A DNA stretch of 27,525 nucleotides from JAVWJP01 sp036638975 (GTDB taxonomy: Bacteria > Bacillota > Clostridia > Oscillospirales > Ruminococcaceae): the NCBI GenBank assembly GCA_036638975.1, contig JAVWJP010000022.1:1-27525 (forward strand), written 5' to 3'. The translations under genes and the position numbers were made by a program. The first letter of the stretch is position 1. Every line of letters begins with the position of its first letter. Positions 5,727 through 14,039 of this stretch are shown here, piece by piece. The notes under the pieces are model-generated. The model worked only from the letters and a program-made list of their open reading frames with translations. It was not told the origin of the DNA and searched no databases.

Positions 5727-7562
5727 TCACCCGAACATACCCATATGCAGCTTAAACTGCACACCTGTGATATTTTTAACGTCCTGCTCTGTCATGCGTG
5801 ATATGGGCAGGACTTCGTTCTCCCTTAGCATCACATAATTTTCATACGTTGGCAGATAATCGGCATAATATGGCAGGTGAGAAAGCATTGGCATCGCGCC
5901 GGACTTCATCACGACAAACTCGCCCTGCTTTAGCCGCATAATTTCATCGGGTGAAAGTAGCGGCTTTGCCATCATCTGCACTGTTTGCTGCCCGCCCTTG
6001 CCCATAGATACACTGCCGCCCTGTACGGTGCGGTTGCCCAGCGATTGTGATATTTCCTTTGCCGTGTCGTACGCCTGCGGTGCAACATAGGTAGTAACGG
6101 TAATTTGGCAGGTTTCGCGTATAATTTTTGCGGTATTTGCATTATAGCTTTTTTGTAATTGCCCAAGGCTTTGCAGTGCGGGCATAATGCGAATACCTGC
6201 GCTGCGTGTCGCCGAGAAAAGAGTATCTACATTTTTAATAGGCGGCATATTGCCAAACTCGTCCCAAAGACAAAAAACCTGCCGCGGCAGCTTCCCCTTA
6301 CCGCCTGTACGCGCCTGCTCTATGAGGTCGTTAAGGAAGTAGCGCATAAACAGGGTGGCGAAAAAATAACGCGTGGGGTTTTCATCGGGGCAGATGATAA
6401 ATATAGCTGTGGGTTTTTCGATAAAGCTTATATCGTCAATTTCCTGCGAATGCCGCGAAATCATTTGCTCAAGCTCTGCATCTATAAGCCCGACAAGCTT
6501 ACCCAGCGCCGATGAGAAAATGTTCATGCTGCTGCGGAAGTCAGCCGACATTGCAGGACCTACATACTGCTTAATTCTTTCGTTTTGAACATGCTCCAGC
6601 ATATCGTGCAGCTTATTGCGCTGGTTAGGGTTATTATTTTGCTCGTCCGACACACCGTTAAGCTCAATTATGAGATTAAAAACAGAAAGTATATGCTTTT
6701 GGTCTTTGCGTGTAGCATATTCCGACACCAACAGTACAATGCCGGTAATAAGCCCCTGCGCCGTTTCGTTAAAGTAAGCCGAAGCATCGCTGCTTTGTTG
6801 GGTATCGGTGTTGTAAACAATGCTTTGCGCCAGTGTTTTTGCGTAGCGTTCAGCCTTGCCAAAAAAAATAAGCCTATCGCGCTCATTATCAGCCGCCAGA
6901 TAGCTTTCCATATGCTTATTTACATTATTGAGCAGATTAAAAAAGTAACTTTGGAACGGAAAACGCAAATTAAGGTAGATATTTTCGTAGCCGTTTTTCT
7001 CCAAAAAGTTACCCGCAAGGCGCAGCACGTCACCCATAAGGTCGGTAATTATCATGCTTGCGCCGCTGCCCTTTGTGTTTTTGTTTACTATGCCGTTGTA
7101 CATTACGGTTGGCAGAATTTCTCGCGTGGTCTTGCCACAGCCGGGCGGCCCGATGAGCAGAGCACTCATATCTGAAATATCAATTATCCATTGCCCGCCC
7201 TTGGTCTGCCCTAAAACAAAGCCCGGTGTTTTTTCTTTGCCCTGCCGCACCACTTCGTATGTGTTTTTTATTTCATCATCTGTTGCCCAACGCGCTTTTC
7301 CGTGCTGTCCGTCTCCTACATCTTTAGCCTTGATATTTTCTAAATTGTAGCTAGGCAGCAGAAAAATAACAAAAGTAAATATAGCCGCAACAGGCACTTT
7401 TATATACCATAGCGACGGAATAGCCAGCAGAAAGCCGGCAAGCCCCGGTGGTGAGCCTTGCTGCGCCTGCGGACTGAGAAAGAAACCTGTAATTATAAGA
7501 TACATAGCGGTAAAGAGGAAAACTGCCGCTATGCGCCGCTCGCCATTATCAAGCTTAAACAA
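5727..7562 (-). CDS. VirD4/TraG-type conjugal coupling protein (T4CP)
   Basis: An ATPase of about 611 residues that links the relaxosome to the type IV secretion channel. The N-terminus has two or more membrane segments (about residues 14-33 and 55-73), then the nucleotide-binding domain. The Walker A is GPPGCGKT and the Walker B is WDEFGN, about 295 residues apart. The segment KARWATDDEIKN before the Walker A is typical of Gram-positive TraG/VirD4 proteins. Start choice: GTG at 7571 lies directly against AAGGAGG, which leaves no spacing, whereas an in-frame TTG at 7562 has nine bases. I prefer 7562, and the difference is three residues. It lies downstream of the relaxase, the unknown 196-residue gene and the ArdC-like gene on the same strand. 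Confidence 0.93.
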   Translation of the reverse strand: MFKLDNGERRIAAVFLFTAMYLIITGFFLSPQAQQGSPPGLAGFLLAIPSLWYIKVPVAAIFTFVIFLLPSYNLENIKAKDVGDGQHGKARWATDDEIKNTYEVVRQGKEKTPGFVLGQTKGGQWIIDISDMSALLIGPPGCGKTTREILPTVMYNGIVNKNTKGSGASMIITDLMGDVLRLAGNFLEKNGYENIYLNLRFPFQSYFFNLLNNVNKHMESYLAADNERDRLIFFGKAERYAKTLAQSIVYNTDTQQSSDASAYFNETAQGLITGIVLLVSEYATRKDQKHILSVFNLIIELNGVSDEQNNNPNQRNKLHDMLEHVQNERIKQYVGPAMSADFRSSMNIFSSALGKLVGLIDAELEQMISRHSQEIDDISFIEKPTAIFIICPDENPTRYFFATLFMRYFLNDLIEQARTGGKGKLPRQVFCLWDEFGNMPPIKNVDTLFSATRSAGIRIMPALQSLGQLQKSYNANTAKIIRETCQITVTTYVAPQAYDTAKEISQSLGNRTVQGGSVSMGKGGQQTVQMMAKPLLSPDEIMRLKQGEFVVMKSGAMPMLSHLPYYADYLPTYENYVMLRENEVLPISRMTEQDVKNITGVQFKLHMGMFG

Positions 7563-7619
7563 CGGCAGCACCCTCCTTCTTTTTTAGGTTACTAAAGCCT
7601 TTTTTATTCATATCTCCCC

Positions 7620-8969
7620 CTACTGTATTTGATTTATAAAATTTTTAAGCTCCTCGGTGACTGCCACATTGCCATCGCTTTGGCTGAATGCCCGCTGTTG
7701 GCTTTGCTGCGGTGGGTTCTCTTGAAGTAGACCTACCGCAACTTGCGAAAGACCGCTTTGTACAAATGATGACATTCGGTTTACACGCGCAAGGGTTCTC
7801 TCCATACTTGCAAAAGAACCCGTTGCTGCAGATGAAATATTGCTTTCTGCCGAAACAAATGTTGATGTCAGCTTATCAGCATCAATCATAGATGGCTTCA
7901 GACCACAGGCAGTATGCAGCTGAAAAGACAATAGCTGAGCTTCAAAGGCTTGCAATATGGGCACAGAGGGAGAGGTTAGGTCTACAATTGCGTCTGAAAT
8001 ACGCTTAATATATTCCGACATCTTGCGGCTCTCGTGCAGCTCACTGTTAATTACAATGCTTTTATCCGCCTTACTATAAATGCTGTCAAGAGTCATGCCC
8101 TGCATCGGAGTTTCCTTCAGCTTAATACCCCCTAATGAAGGTGTTTTTACTACCTCGGCAAATTTTTTGAAGATTTCACAGGTGTAGTCCGGCTGCTCTA
8201 CTTCATAGAGCTTTTGCAGCTCGGCGGCAGGCAGCTCCAGCTGCGAAATATCATATGCAGTTGTGAAATAATATTTCACGTCCTGCCTAACCGGCAGCTT
8301 TTTATTTATTATCTTAAACTGCTCCTGCTCGGTTGCCTTTTGAACAGGAAGCAGCCTACCGCCACGCTCAAAAAAAGAACGCAGCACAGGAGTAAAAATG
8401 TAAATTGGTTTTTGCCCGGCTTTTACCTTTATAGCATGTGTTACTAAATTTTCAGCTGTAAATATTTTTGTCGCCTTTGGGTTTTGTATACGTGCTGCCA
8501 GTGCATTTTGAAGCCCCAGCTCAGTCAAATTTTTATCATACAAAATATTTGTAAGCGTACCGTTTTTTATGCTCGCTTCAAGCCTTTGATTTACAGAAAG
8601 CTGTAGCTCGCGAAGTGTCATATGTGTGGGCATTTTCATTGCCTCTTGTCTGGCTGCCTGTAAACTGCTTTGCAGCTGCTCATCTGCCAGCAGCTCGGTT
8701 GGCAGCTCCATTGCATCAAGCTGTGCTATATACTGCGCTTTTATATCTGTATCGGTAATTAGGCGGTTGCCCGAAGCAAGACTTTTAACCCAGTCTAAAT
8801 TAAGATATCTAACATCTGAAGTTTTCTTTAAAAAAGCGACAGAGCCATTGCTTTTTGCAACGGCTCTGCCCTCTGGCATATTCTTTTTTTCCTTTATATT
8901 TTTCTCAAACTCGCGAACACTGCTTATATACTGCTGCAGTGTTATAAGCTGTGGGGTTTTACTTGGCAT
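7620..8969 (-). CDS. ArdC-like protein with a degenerate zincin-like C-terminal part
   Basis: A 449-residue protein from ATG 8969 (GGGAGG nine bases upstream), overlapping the preceding gene by 11 bases. The middle resembles the ArdC N-terminal ssDNA-binding domain: FTAENLVTHAIKVKAGQKPI (about residues 170-189), then YYFTTAYDISQLE, the counterpart of the Phe-Asp-x-x-Gln motif. Further on, DSIYSKADKSIVINSELH and ILQAFEAQLLSFQLHTACGL match the flanks of the ArdC metallopeptidase domain. The place where HExxH is expected reads SDAIVDL, so the zinc site appears lost. ArdC proteins protect incoming single-stranded DNA during conjugation. The N-terminal 160 residues and C-terminal tail are unassigned. 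The family call is by pattern only. Confidence 0.6.
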   Translation of the reverse strand: MPSKTPQLITLQQYISSVREFEKNIKEKKNMPEGRAVAKSNGSVAFLKKTSDVRYLNLDWVKSLASGNRLITDTDIKAQYIAQLDAMELPTELLADEQLQSSLQAARQEAMKMPTHMTLRELQLSVNQRLEASIKNGTLTNILYDKNLTELGLQNALAARIQNPKATKIFTAENLVTHAIKVKAGQKPIYIFTPVLRSFFERGGRLLPVQKATEQEQFKIINKKLPVRQDVKYYFTTAYDISQLELPAAELQKLYEVEQPDYTCEIFKKFAEVVKTPSLGGIKLKETPMQGMTLDSIYSKADKSIVINSELHESRKMSEYIKRISDAIVDLTSPSVPILQAFEAQLLSFQLHTACGLKPSMIDADKLTSTFVSAESNISSAATGSFASMERTLARVNRMSSFVQSGLSQVAVGLLQENPPQQSQQRAFSQSDGNVAVTEELKNFINQIQ

Positions 8970-9549
8970 TTTTCCGTACCTCCCGCAGCACATTGCCGGC
9001 TGCATCAAGCTTAACACGTACAGGAGAAATAAACGTATTCATTGCATATTTTTTCGCCGCCAGCTGCGGGTGAGTAGCGGCACTGATATTGGCATAGTCC
9101 TTACCCTCAAAAACAAACCAAATCTGTAAATCGTCACTGTAAACGGTAAAAAAAACATTGTCATCATCTATATACTCTATATTTACAAGGTTAAGCCCCA
9201 ATGGTGCCGATACTTCATTGCAGTCCTCAAGCTTTTCCATATGCTCTAAAAATTCATCTTCTAGTGGGGTCAACTCCTTGCTCACAACAGGGTTGTTCCA
9301 TGGGAAGAACTCTCGCTGATCGTCCGGCAGAGTGTAGTAGAAGTAATCTCCTGTGTCGTTTTTATGCACTGCTTTATCGTACAATAAAAATCGAGCAAAT
9401 GCCACATCATTATCTAAAAACTGCCTGTAAAACGGCACAGCCCTTAGCCCCTCAAGCTCCTCCGGTGTCACCCATTGCCCTCCGTTCGGTGGCGGTGGTA
9501 GGTTATTTATATCTTGTATTTGTGCTGTTGTGCTATCTTTTAAATTCAT
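8959..9549 (-). CDS. Unknown protein, 196 residues, between relaxase and ArdC-like genes
   Basis: I do not recognise this protein. It is acidic and soluble-looking, with an N-terminal Pro/Gly stretch (NNLPPPPNGGQWVTPEELEG, residues 15-34) that resembles the start of proteins with a conserved W-V-T-x-E-E-L motif, and an aromatic-rich centre (DYFYYTLPDD, then REFFPWNNP). A run of Asp residues (YIDDDNVFFTVYSDDLQIW) falls in a predicted beta region. No signal peptide, membrane helix or catalytic motif is visible. The start has GAGGAAG upstream. It follows the relaxase stop by 24 bases and overlaps the ArdC-like gene by 11, so all three are probably co-translated. A role in processing or protecting transferred DNA is a guess from position. 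Confidence 0.7.
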   Translation of the reverse strand: MNLKDSTTAQIQDINNLPPPPNGGQWVTPEELEGLRAVPFYRQFLDNDVAFARFLLYDKAVHKNDTGDYFYYTLPDDQREFFPWNNPVVSKELTPLEDEFLEHMEKLEDCNEVSAPLGLNLVNIEYIDDDNVFFTVYSDDLQIWFVFEGKDYANISAATHPQLAAKKYAMNTFISPVRVKLDAAGNVLREVRKNAK

Positions 9550-9573
9550 TATACTTACTTCCTCTTTTCAAAA

Positions 9574-12500
9574 TTAGTATGATATTGAGTTATCATGTAA
9601 AGTGCCGCGCTCTGCAAACTGCTTTCTGTTGCGAAACTGCGGCTTTGCCGCAAAGCTATGCTCATCTTTGCTGTATCTGTTAGCATTTTCGGCTTGTCCG
9701 TGCAGTAGCCGTGCAAGCGACTGAAAAAGCAGCTTTGTAAGCTGTGTACATATATACACATTATGCTTGTGTATAATCTCACTGCTGTTTTCGAGTACAT
9801 TTACTATAGTTTCGTGCATATGCAGGGTGTCATAGGGGTTATCTCCTCCTCCATAAAATAATTTATCTATACTAGAGCGATACTCGCTCTCAGGTTGTGA
9901 TATACCATGCTCGCGCAGCTTTGCAAAAACTGATTGGTAGAGCTTTTCTTTTTCTGCTGTAAAATCGTAGTCCTTATTTGAGAGTGCTTTTAACAGCTCG
10001 TCCATTTTCTCTGCACTGGGTGAGGCTTTGTATTGACACATGAGCGCGGAGGCGGCGGGGTTGCCACCGGTAAGCGCAGTACATAAGCGGCGGTACAGCT
10101 GAGAACGAAACTCTTTAAGCTCCGGCTTTAGCTCCTTGCAAACAAACTTAATGTGCTCTATGCGTAAATTTTTGCAAAAGTTTTGTATGATAAAGTTATA
10201 TGGTACACTACTCTCTCCGCTATAAAGTGCGGTGTCTATTCTTGCATCTAATTCCAACAGCATATTAGGGTCGGTACAGGTAGCATTAAGCTTTTCTAAA
10301 AGCCGGCTTTTACAGTTTTCCAGCTCTTTTTCACACTCCGAGTCATACAGCTGGCGAAATAGTTTAGATGTTTCAGCTTCAATGGCGGTAGTGTTGGGTT
10401 CTTTTTCATTAAGCAGCCGTTGAAGCTCGTAGGCGGCGTTTCCGCTCATCGCGCTCCAGTCATCACGCATACGCATAGAAAAGTTTTTAGAAACAGCAGA
10501 AAATACATCTCTGTTTTGCCTTATAGCTTGCCGGTAATAATTTTCACTAAGAGTTTTTGCGTAGCCGTTTAGGACGAAATGTACAGGTAGCTCACTCTCG
10601 GCTGAAAATAAATCCGCTTGATATTTTGCAAGCCATTCGCCTGCATCGGCACTGTTCATATTCACTTTAAGGCGATTATAAATGCTACCGCTTAGATTGT
10701 CTAGCGCATGGCGTACTAATTGGTCAGTATCACGCAAAAATTTAAGAATATTAACACTATGCTGCCTGTTTTCCGTATCATGTAGCTGATGTAGCTCCTG
10801 CCTAAGCAATTGAGAAGTAAACATATCATCACCGGTGTGGTCATCTGCAAGTGCTTCATCTAGAGCCTTAAAGAGCTCTTTGTAAAAAGGCTTGTTGTTT
10901 TCCTTGTCTCTAATAGTCATATTGTAAAGGTGTTCGTCTAGGCTCTCTGCAAACTTAACGACAGCAAGATGAGGGCGCATAAGCCGAGGAACATCTGCTA
11001 AGGTTGATGCTAACCTCTTTTTATACTTTTTTGCTTTAGCTTTATCAAAGTTATCATCTAAAACAACTCCATAATTTGCTAAGTATTCTTGTAGGTCTGC
11101 CGACACTACATCGTCCTCACACAGTTGAAAAAATATTGTTTTTACTGTTTCGCAAACAATTTTGTTCAACTTGTCATCATCAAGCTCGTCCGCAAGGTGA
11201 CGAATTTTTCTTAAGCCTTCTAGCAATGCTTGGTTATTTTCATTTGCACACAGAGCAATAAGGGCATGATACAGCGATTTATTGAGAGGCTTGTTAAATT
11301 CTTGATATGCACTTAAAAGTTGATAGTATTTTTGGTCGTCCAGCGTTTCAGCAAAATAGTAAAGATAATCATGTACAGGTGTAATAAATTTAGCTGAAAG
11401 CATATTGTCTTGAAGCTTTTCAAAATAATTTTTTACCTCCGGTAGTGGTAAGCTTTCGCAAAGCTGTAGCCTTGTTTTTTCCAGTAGTTCATTCATGCTG
11501 TCGCAAAAAACATTATCGGTGCTATAAATGAGGTTAAACAGTTCCTTTATATGTGCCTTACTGTTTTCCGAGTATCTTACCTTGCTTCTTAATTTTTTCT
11601 CTTGCTCTGGTGTCAACCCCACTGCATCAAAACAAAGTTCGTCTTGTAAGTCTATAAAATGCTCCATAGCATAACTTTGCAAACCAGTATTCTCAAGCTT
11701 AGGATTAAAAATATCGCTTAATGCCTTGTAGTATAGGCGAGCAAACTGCTTGTTTTTGCTTTTTAGGGTGATGTTCATAATTTCAAGTGGCGTTTTTGGT
11801 TTTTCTTTTAGCTTTTCGCTTGACAGCTCTGCCCTTGAGGGTATAGGCTCTAAAATTTCCTCGTCAGCCGTTCGCACAGAAACAGGAATGCCATAGTCTG
11901 CATCGGTAATTTGAGTCATTTCTTCTTGCTGCCACTCCGGAATAAATTCAAAAGCTTCAAGCGGCGCATCGTCATCACACGATAGCGGCACTTCCTCCGG
12001 CTCATCTGCCGGTGCAAATATTTCTCTTGACAGCTCTAGCATTTGGGGTTTATTATTGAAAATTTTCTCCTCAGCTGTTCGCACAGCGGCGGGGAGTGCC
12101 ATGCTGTTAATCTTCACGGCAAAATCTAAAATAGTGTTGTGATAAATGCGCAGCTTATCTTTTTTAGGGCTAAAAAACTCTTGACGGAACATTTTCATTT
12201 TTTCATCTATTACAGCAGGGTTAGACACATAGCCACCAATTTGTTTTCTGTGAATGCCGCAAATTTTTTCAAACATAGCCGCCATGTCATTGTCATGCTC
12301 TACTACCCGACGAAATAAATTATCGACCTTTGTTTTTACTTCCGGTGGCATATAGCCATATTTCTTTGTTCCGCCAAGACCATTAATTTCGTTTGCAATA
12401 TCCAAAAGCATATCTGCAAGCTCTGTCTGTCCGTAATCCTTTGCCATACAGTTCTGCAAATATTTATTAAGGCTTTGTTTTATAGTATCACGATTTTTCG

Positions 12501-13329
12501 ATTTTTCAATCTCTATTTCGCGCACGTCATTCTTAAAAATATCATTATAAAACATAGATTTAAGAGCCTCGCTGGCGACCTGCATTTGCGGCTTACCGCC
12601 CTTAATATAGCCCTCGCTGCTGCTTTTACTGTAAAATATGAGATGCGCATGAGGATTATCGGTGTTGCCGTGGTAGGCGCAGTTAATAACGAGGTTCTCA
12701 AGCGAGATATGATAAGCCTTTGCTATTTGCGGAGATTTTGCAATAATCAAGTCTTTCCACGCCGAGCGGCAATCGAAGCCTGCATCTGCAGCTGCTTGTG
12801 CATCAAGCGATATAATATGCGACCACTTAATGCTATTCTCATATTCTGTCGCCAACGCCTTCGCCTGTTCAATATCTATATTGCCTGTAAGCCCGAACAA
12901 ACCGTGCCCGTCCTCTTTTTCAACGCCCGGGCGCTCAGCAACGTATGGAAGATACTTAAAGAAATCTAAATCCTCAATATTATGATAACTCTTTCCGTCA
13001 CTGTTTACAAGCCATGTTTCATCGTTCTGCACCGTCTGCAAATCGTGTACACGCACAGCCTCGGTCTTTTCCTTGGTGAATAGGCTGTAGCTTTCGTAGC
13101 TTATATCCTTTCCGACACCGTCTTTGTAGGATAGCCGTATGCCGCTTACCGCCTCTTGCTCTGCCTTGGTTAAAGCAATGCGAGCCTCGGGGTCTACCTC
13201 AAGCACGGTGCCGTCCTTAAAAACAATGTGCTGTGCGGCAATTTTGTTTCCGGCGTATTCCAATGTGTTAAGTACATGGGCTAGGTCTTTGATATATCCG
13301 CTTTTGCAAATTAGCTTTGGGGTACTCAT
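9574..13329 (-). CDS. MOBP-class relaxase, MobP3-like, with a long C-terminal extension
   Basis: A 1251-residue protein. The relaxase domain lies in roughly the first 350 residues: YLPYVAERPGVEKEDGHGLF (about residues 127-144), then SHIISLDAQAAADAGFD, and the metal-binding motif HGNTDNPHAHLIFY (220-233), which matches the HxxxDxPHxH core of MOBP relaxases. It would nick oriT and attach covalently to the 5' end. The probable catalytic tyrosine is one of several near the N-terminus (Tyr12, Tyr25); I cannot decide which. The remaining 900 residues are strongly helical and charged, with repeated FxxxL and YxxAL patterns, and I see no helicase or primase motif. The ATG overlaps the TGA of the MobC-like gene (ATGA). 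The probable oriT lies upstream of that gene. Confidence 0.9.
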   Translation of the reverse strand: MSTPKLICKSGYIKDLAHVLNTLEYAGNKIAAQHIVFKDGTVLEVDPEARIALTKAEQEAVSGIRLSYKDGVGKDISYESYSLFTKEKTEAVRVHDLQTVQNDETWLVNSDGKSYHNIEDLDFFKYLPYVAERPGVEKEDGHGLFGLTGNIDIEQAKALATEYENSIKWSHIISLDAQAAADAGFDCRSAWKDLIIAKSPQIAKAYHISLENLVINCAYHGNTDNPHAHLIFYSKSSSEGYIKGGKPQMQVASEALKSMFYNDIFKNDVREIEIEKSKNRDTIKQSLNKYLQNCMAKDYGQTELADMLLDIANEINGLGGTKKYGYMPPEVKTKVDNLFRRVVEHDNDMAAMFEKICGIHRKQIGGYVSNPAVIDEKMKMFRQEFFSPKKDKLRIYHNTILDFAVKINSMALPAAVRTAEEKIFNNKPQMLELSREIFAPADEPEEVPLSCDDDAPLEAFEFIPEWQQEEMTQITDADYGIPVSVRTADEEILEPIPSRAELSSEKLKEKPKTPLEIMNITLKSKNKQFARLYYKALSDIFNPKLENTGLQSYAMEHFIDLQDELCFDAVGLTPEQEKKLRSKVRYSENSKAHIKELFNLIYSTDNVFCDSMNELLEKTRLQLCESLPLPEVKNYFEKLQDNMLSAKFITPVHDYLYYFAETLDDQKYYQLLSAYQEFNKPLNKSLYHALIALCANENNQALLEGLRKIRHLADELDDDKLNKIVCETVKTIFFQLCEDDVVSADLQEYLANYGVVLDDNFDKAKAKKYKKRLASTLADVPRLMRPHLAVVKFAESLDEHLYNMTIRDKENNKPFYKELFKALDEALADDHTGDDMFTSQLLRQELHQLHDTENRQHSVNILKFLRDTDQLVRHALDNLSGSIYNRLKVNMNSADAGEWLAKYQADLFSAESELPVHFVLNGYAKTLSENYYRQAIRQNRDVFSAVSKNFSMRMRDDWSAMSGNAAYELQRLLNEKEPNTTAIEAETSKLFRQLYDSECEKELENCKSRLLEKLNATCTDPNMLLELDARIDTALYSGESSVPYNFIIQNFCKNLRIEHIKFVCKELKPELKEFRSQLYRRLCTALTGGNPAASALMCQYKASPSAEKMDELLKALSNKDYDFTAEKEKLYQSVFAKLREHGISQPESEYRSSIDKLFYGGGDNPYDTLHMHETIVNVLENSSEIIHKHNVYICTQLTKLLFQSLARLLHGQAENANRYSKDEHSFAAKPQFRNRKQFAERGTLHDNSISY

Positions 13330-13715
13330 TCAAGCTCGTCCAGCCGCAGGGGGCGGTTCTTATCCTTTAAAAACTCCAGTGCTTTTAAGCGATAGACGTG
13401 CAAGTCCTTCCCCTTAATTTCAAGCCCATTGGAAAGAATAAGGTTTTGCATAGCGGACTGAATGGCAAGCTCGCTTAGAACAGCATTTGTCCTTTGGTTA
13501 ATACTGCGCTCCATGTTAGCACAGGTGGCTTGCAAAATAGAAACAATACGTTCGTTTACAAGGGTGGCTTTATGCTTCATATAATAATCGTCGCGATACA
13601 ACTTTAAGGCAGAGCTTATGGTCTGCGTTTCACTTTGGTGTAGCTCTATTGCAATAGCCTTTATGTCTGATGCCAGCTGTCCATCAAGTAAAAACGTTTT
13701 CTTTGTGGTTGACAA
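13326..13715 (-). CDS. MobC-like relaxosome accessory protein
   Basis: A 129-residue basic protein with TTG at 13715 as start (AGGAG nine bases upstream). The N-terminal strand KKTFLLDGQLASDIKAIAIE and helix ETQTISSALKLY (about residues 5-40) look like a ribbon-helix-helix DNA-binding domain; the rest is helical. Such proteins bind oriT and assist the relaxase. It overlaps the relaxase start by four bases (translational coupling) and lies just downstream of the hairpin-rich gap at 13716-14039. It is also the best candidate for binding the inverted repeat around the promoter at 13935-13963. The assignment rests on size, fold pattern and position, not on a diagnostic motif. Confidence 0.7.
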   Translation of the reverse strand: MSTTKKTFLLDGQLASDIKAIAIELHQSETQTISSALKLYRDDYYMKHKATLVNERIVSILQATCANMERSINQRTNAVLSELAIQSAMQNLILSNGLEIKGKDLHVYRLKALEFLKDKNRPLRLDELE

Positions 13716-13775
13716 GTTATCTGCTCCTCTCTTTTAAAAAAATGCTATATTTTAGAGTTGTGCTACAGGATAAAG

Positions 13776-13895
13776 GGGTATGGCATTTTTGCCATACCCG
13801 GTTACCTCATCCCGCAGTGCGGGCTGATTTTTGCATCGGCAAACTTACCTGTATTTGCGGCTGAGTTTTCAACGAAATACCGGCACGGTGTTGAA
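13776..13895. other. Probable origin of transfer region (hairpin cluster)
   Basis: Three hairpins lie in the gap upstream of the mobC-like and relaxase genes: GGGTATGGC/GCCATACCC (13776-13784 with 13791-13799); CCCGC/GCGGG (13811-13815 with 13819-13823); and a bulged stem pairing TTCAAC plus ACCG with CGGTGTTGAA (13868-13895). oriT in MOBP systems usually lies directly upstream of the accessory and relaxase genes and carries such structures. I cannot identify the nick site. No gene is seen in 13716-14039. Confidence 0.5.
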
Positions 13896-13933
13896 TAACG
13901 GCTGTATAATCACGTCTATTCATATGGTGCTCT

Positions 13934-13976
13934 ATGTATAAAGTACCATATAGTTTATAACAAATGCTTTATACAT
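13934..13976 (-). promoter_or_regulatory. Promoter of the mob operon with a flanking inverted repeat
   Basis: On the minus strand, TTGTTA (13958-13963) and TATACA (13935-13940) are 17 bases apart. A perfect 10-bp inverted repeat, ATGTATAAAG (13934-13943) with CTTTATACAT (13967-13976), covers the -10 box and the region just upstream of the -35 box. This is a typical repressor arrangement. Confidence 0.6.
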
Positions 13977-14039
13977 CACATTTATACAGCTGGCACGAAG
14001 CCACAATAAGCAAGCAAAAAAAATAATGCCTGTGACTGC

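Noticed and set aside
6585..7175. 196-codon plus-strand frame opposite virD4
   Set aside because: It is antisense to the conserved ATPase domain of the coupling protein and has no initiation signals or protein pattern.
9201..9683. Long plus-strand frame opposite the relaxase end and the 196-residue gene
   Set aside because: It is antisense to two well-supported genes, has no ribosome site, and its Cys/Leu-rich composition is that of a shadow frame.
13776..13799. Hairpin GGGTATGGC/GCCATACCC as an intrinsic terminator
   Set aside because: No T-tract follows it on either strand. It fits an oriT or leader structure better.
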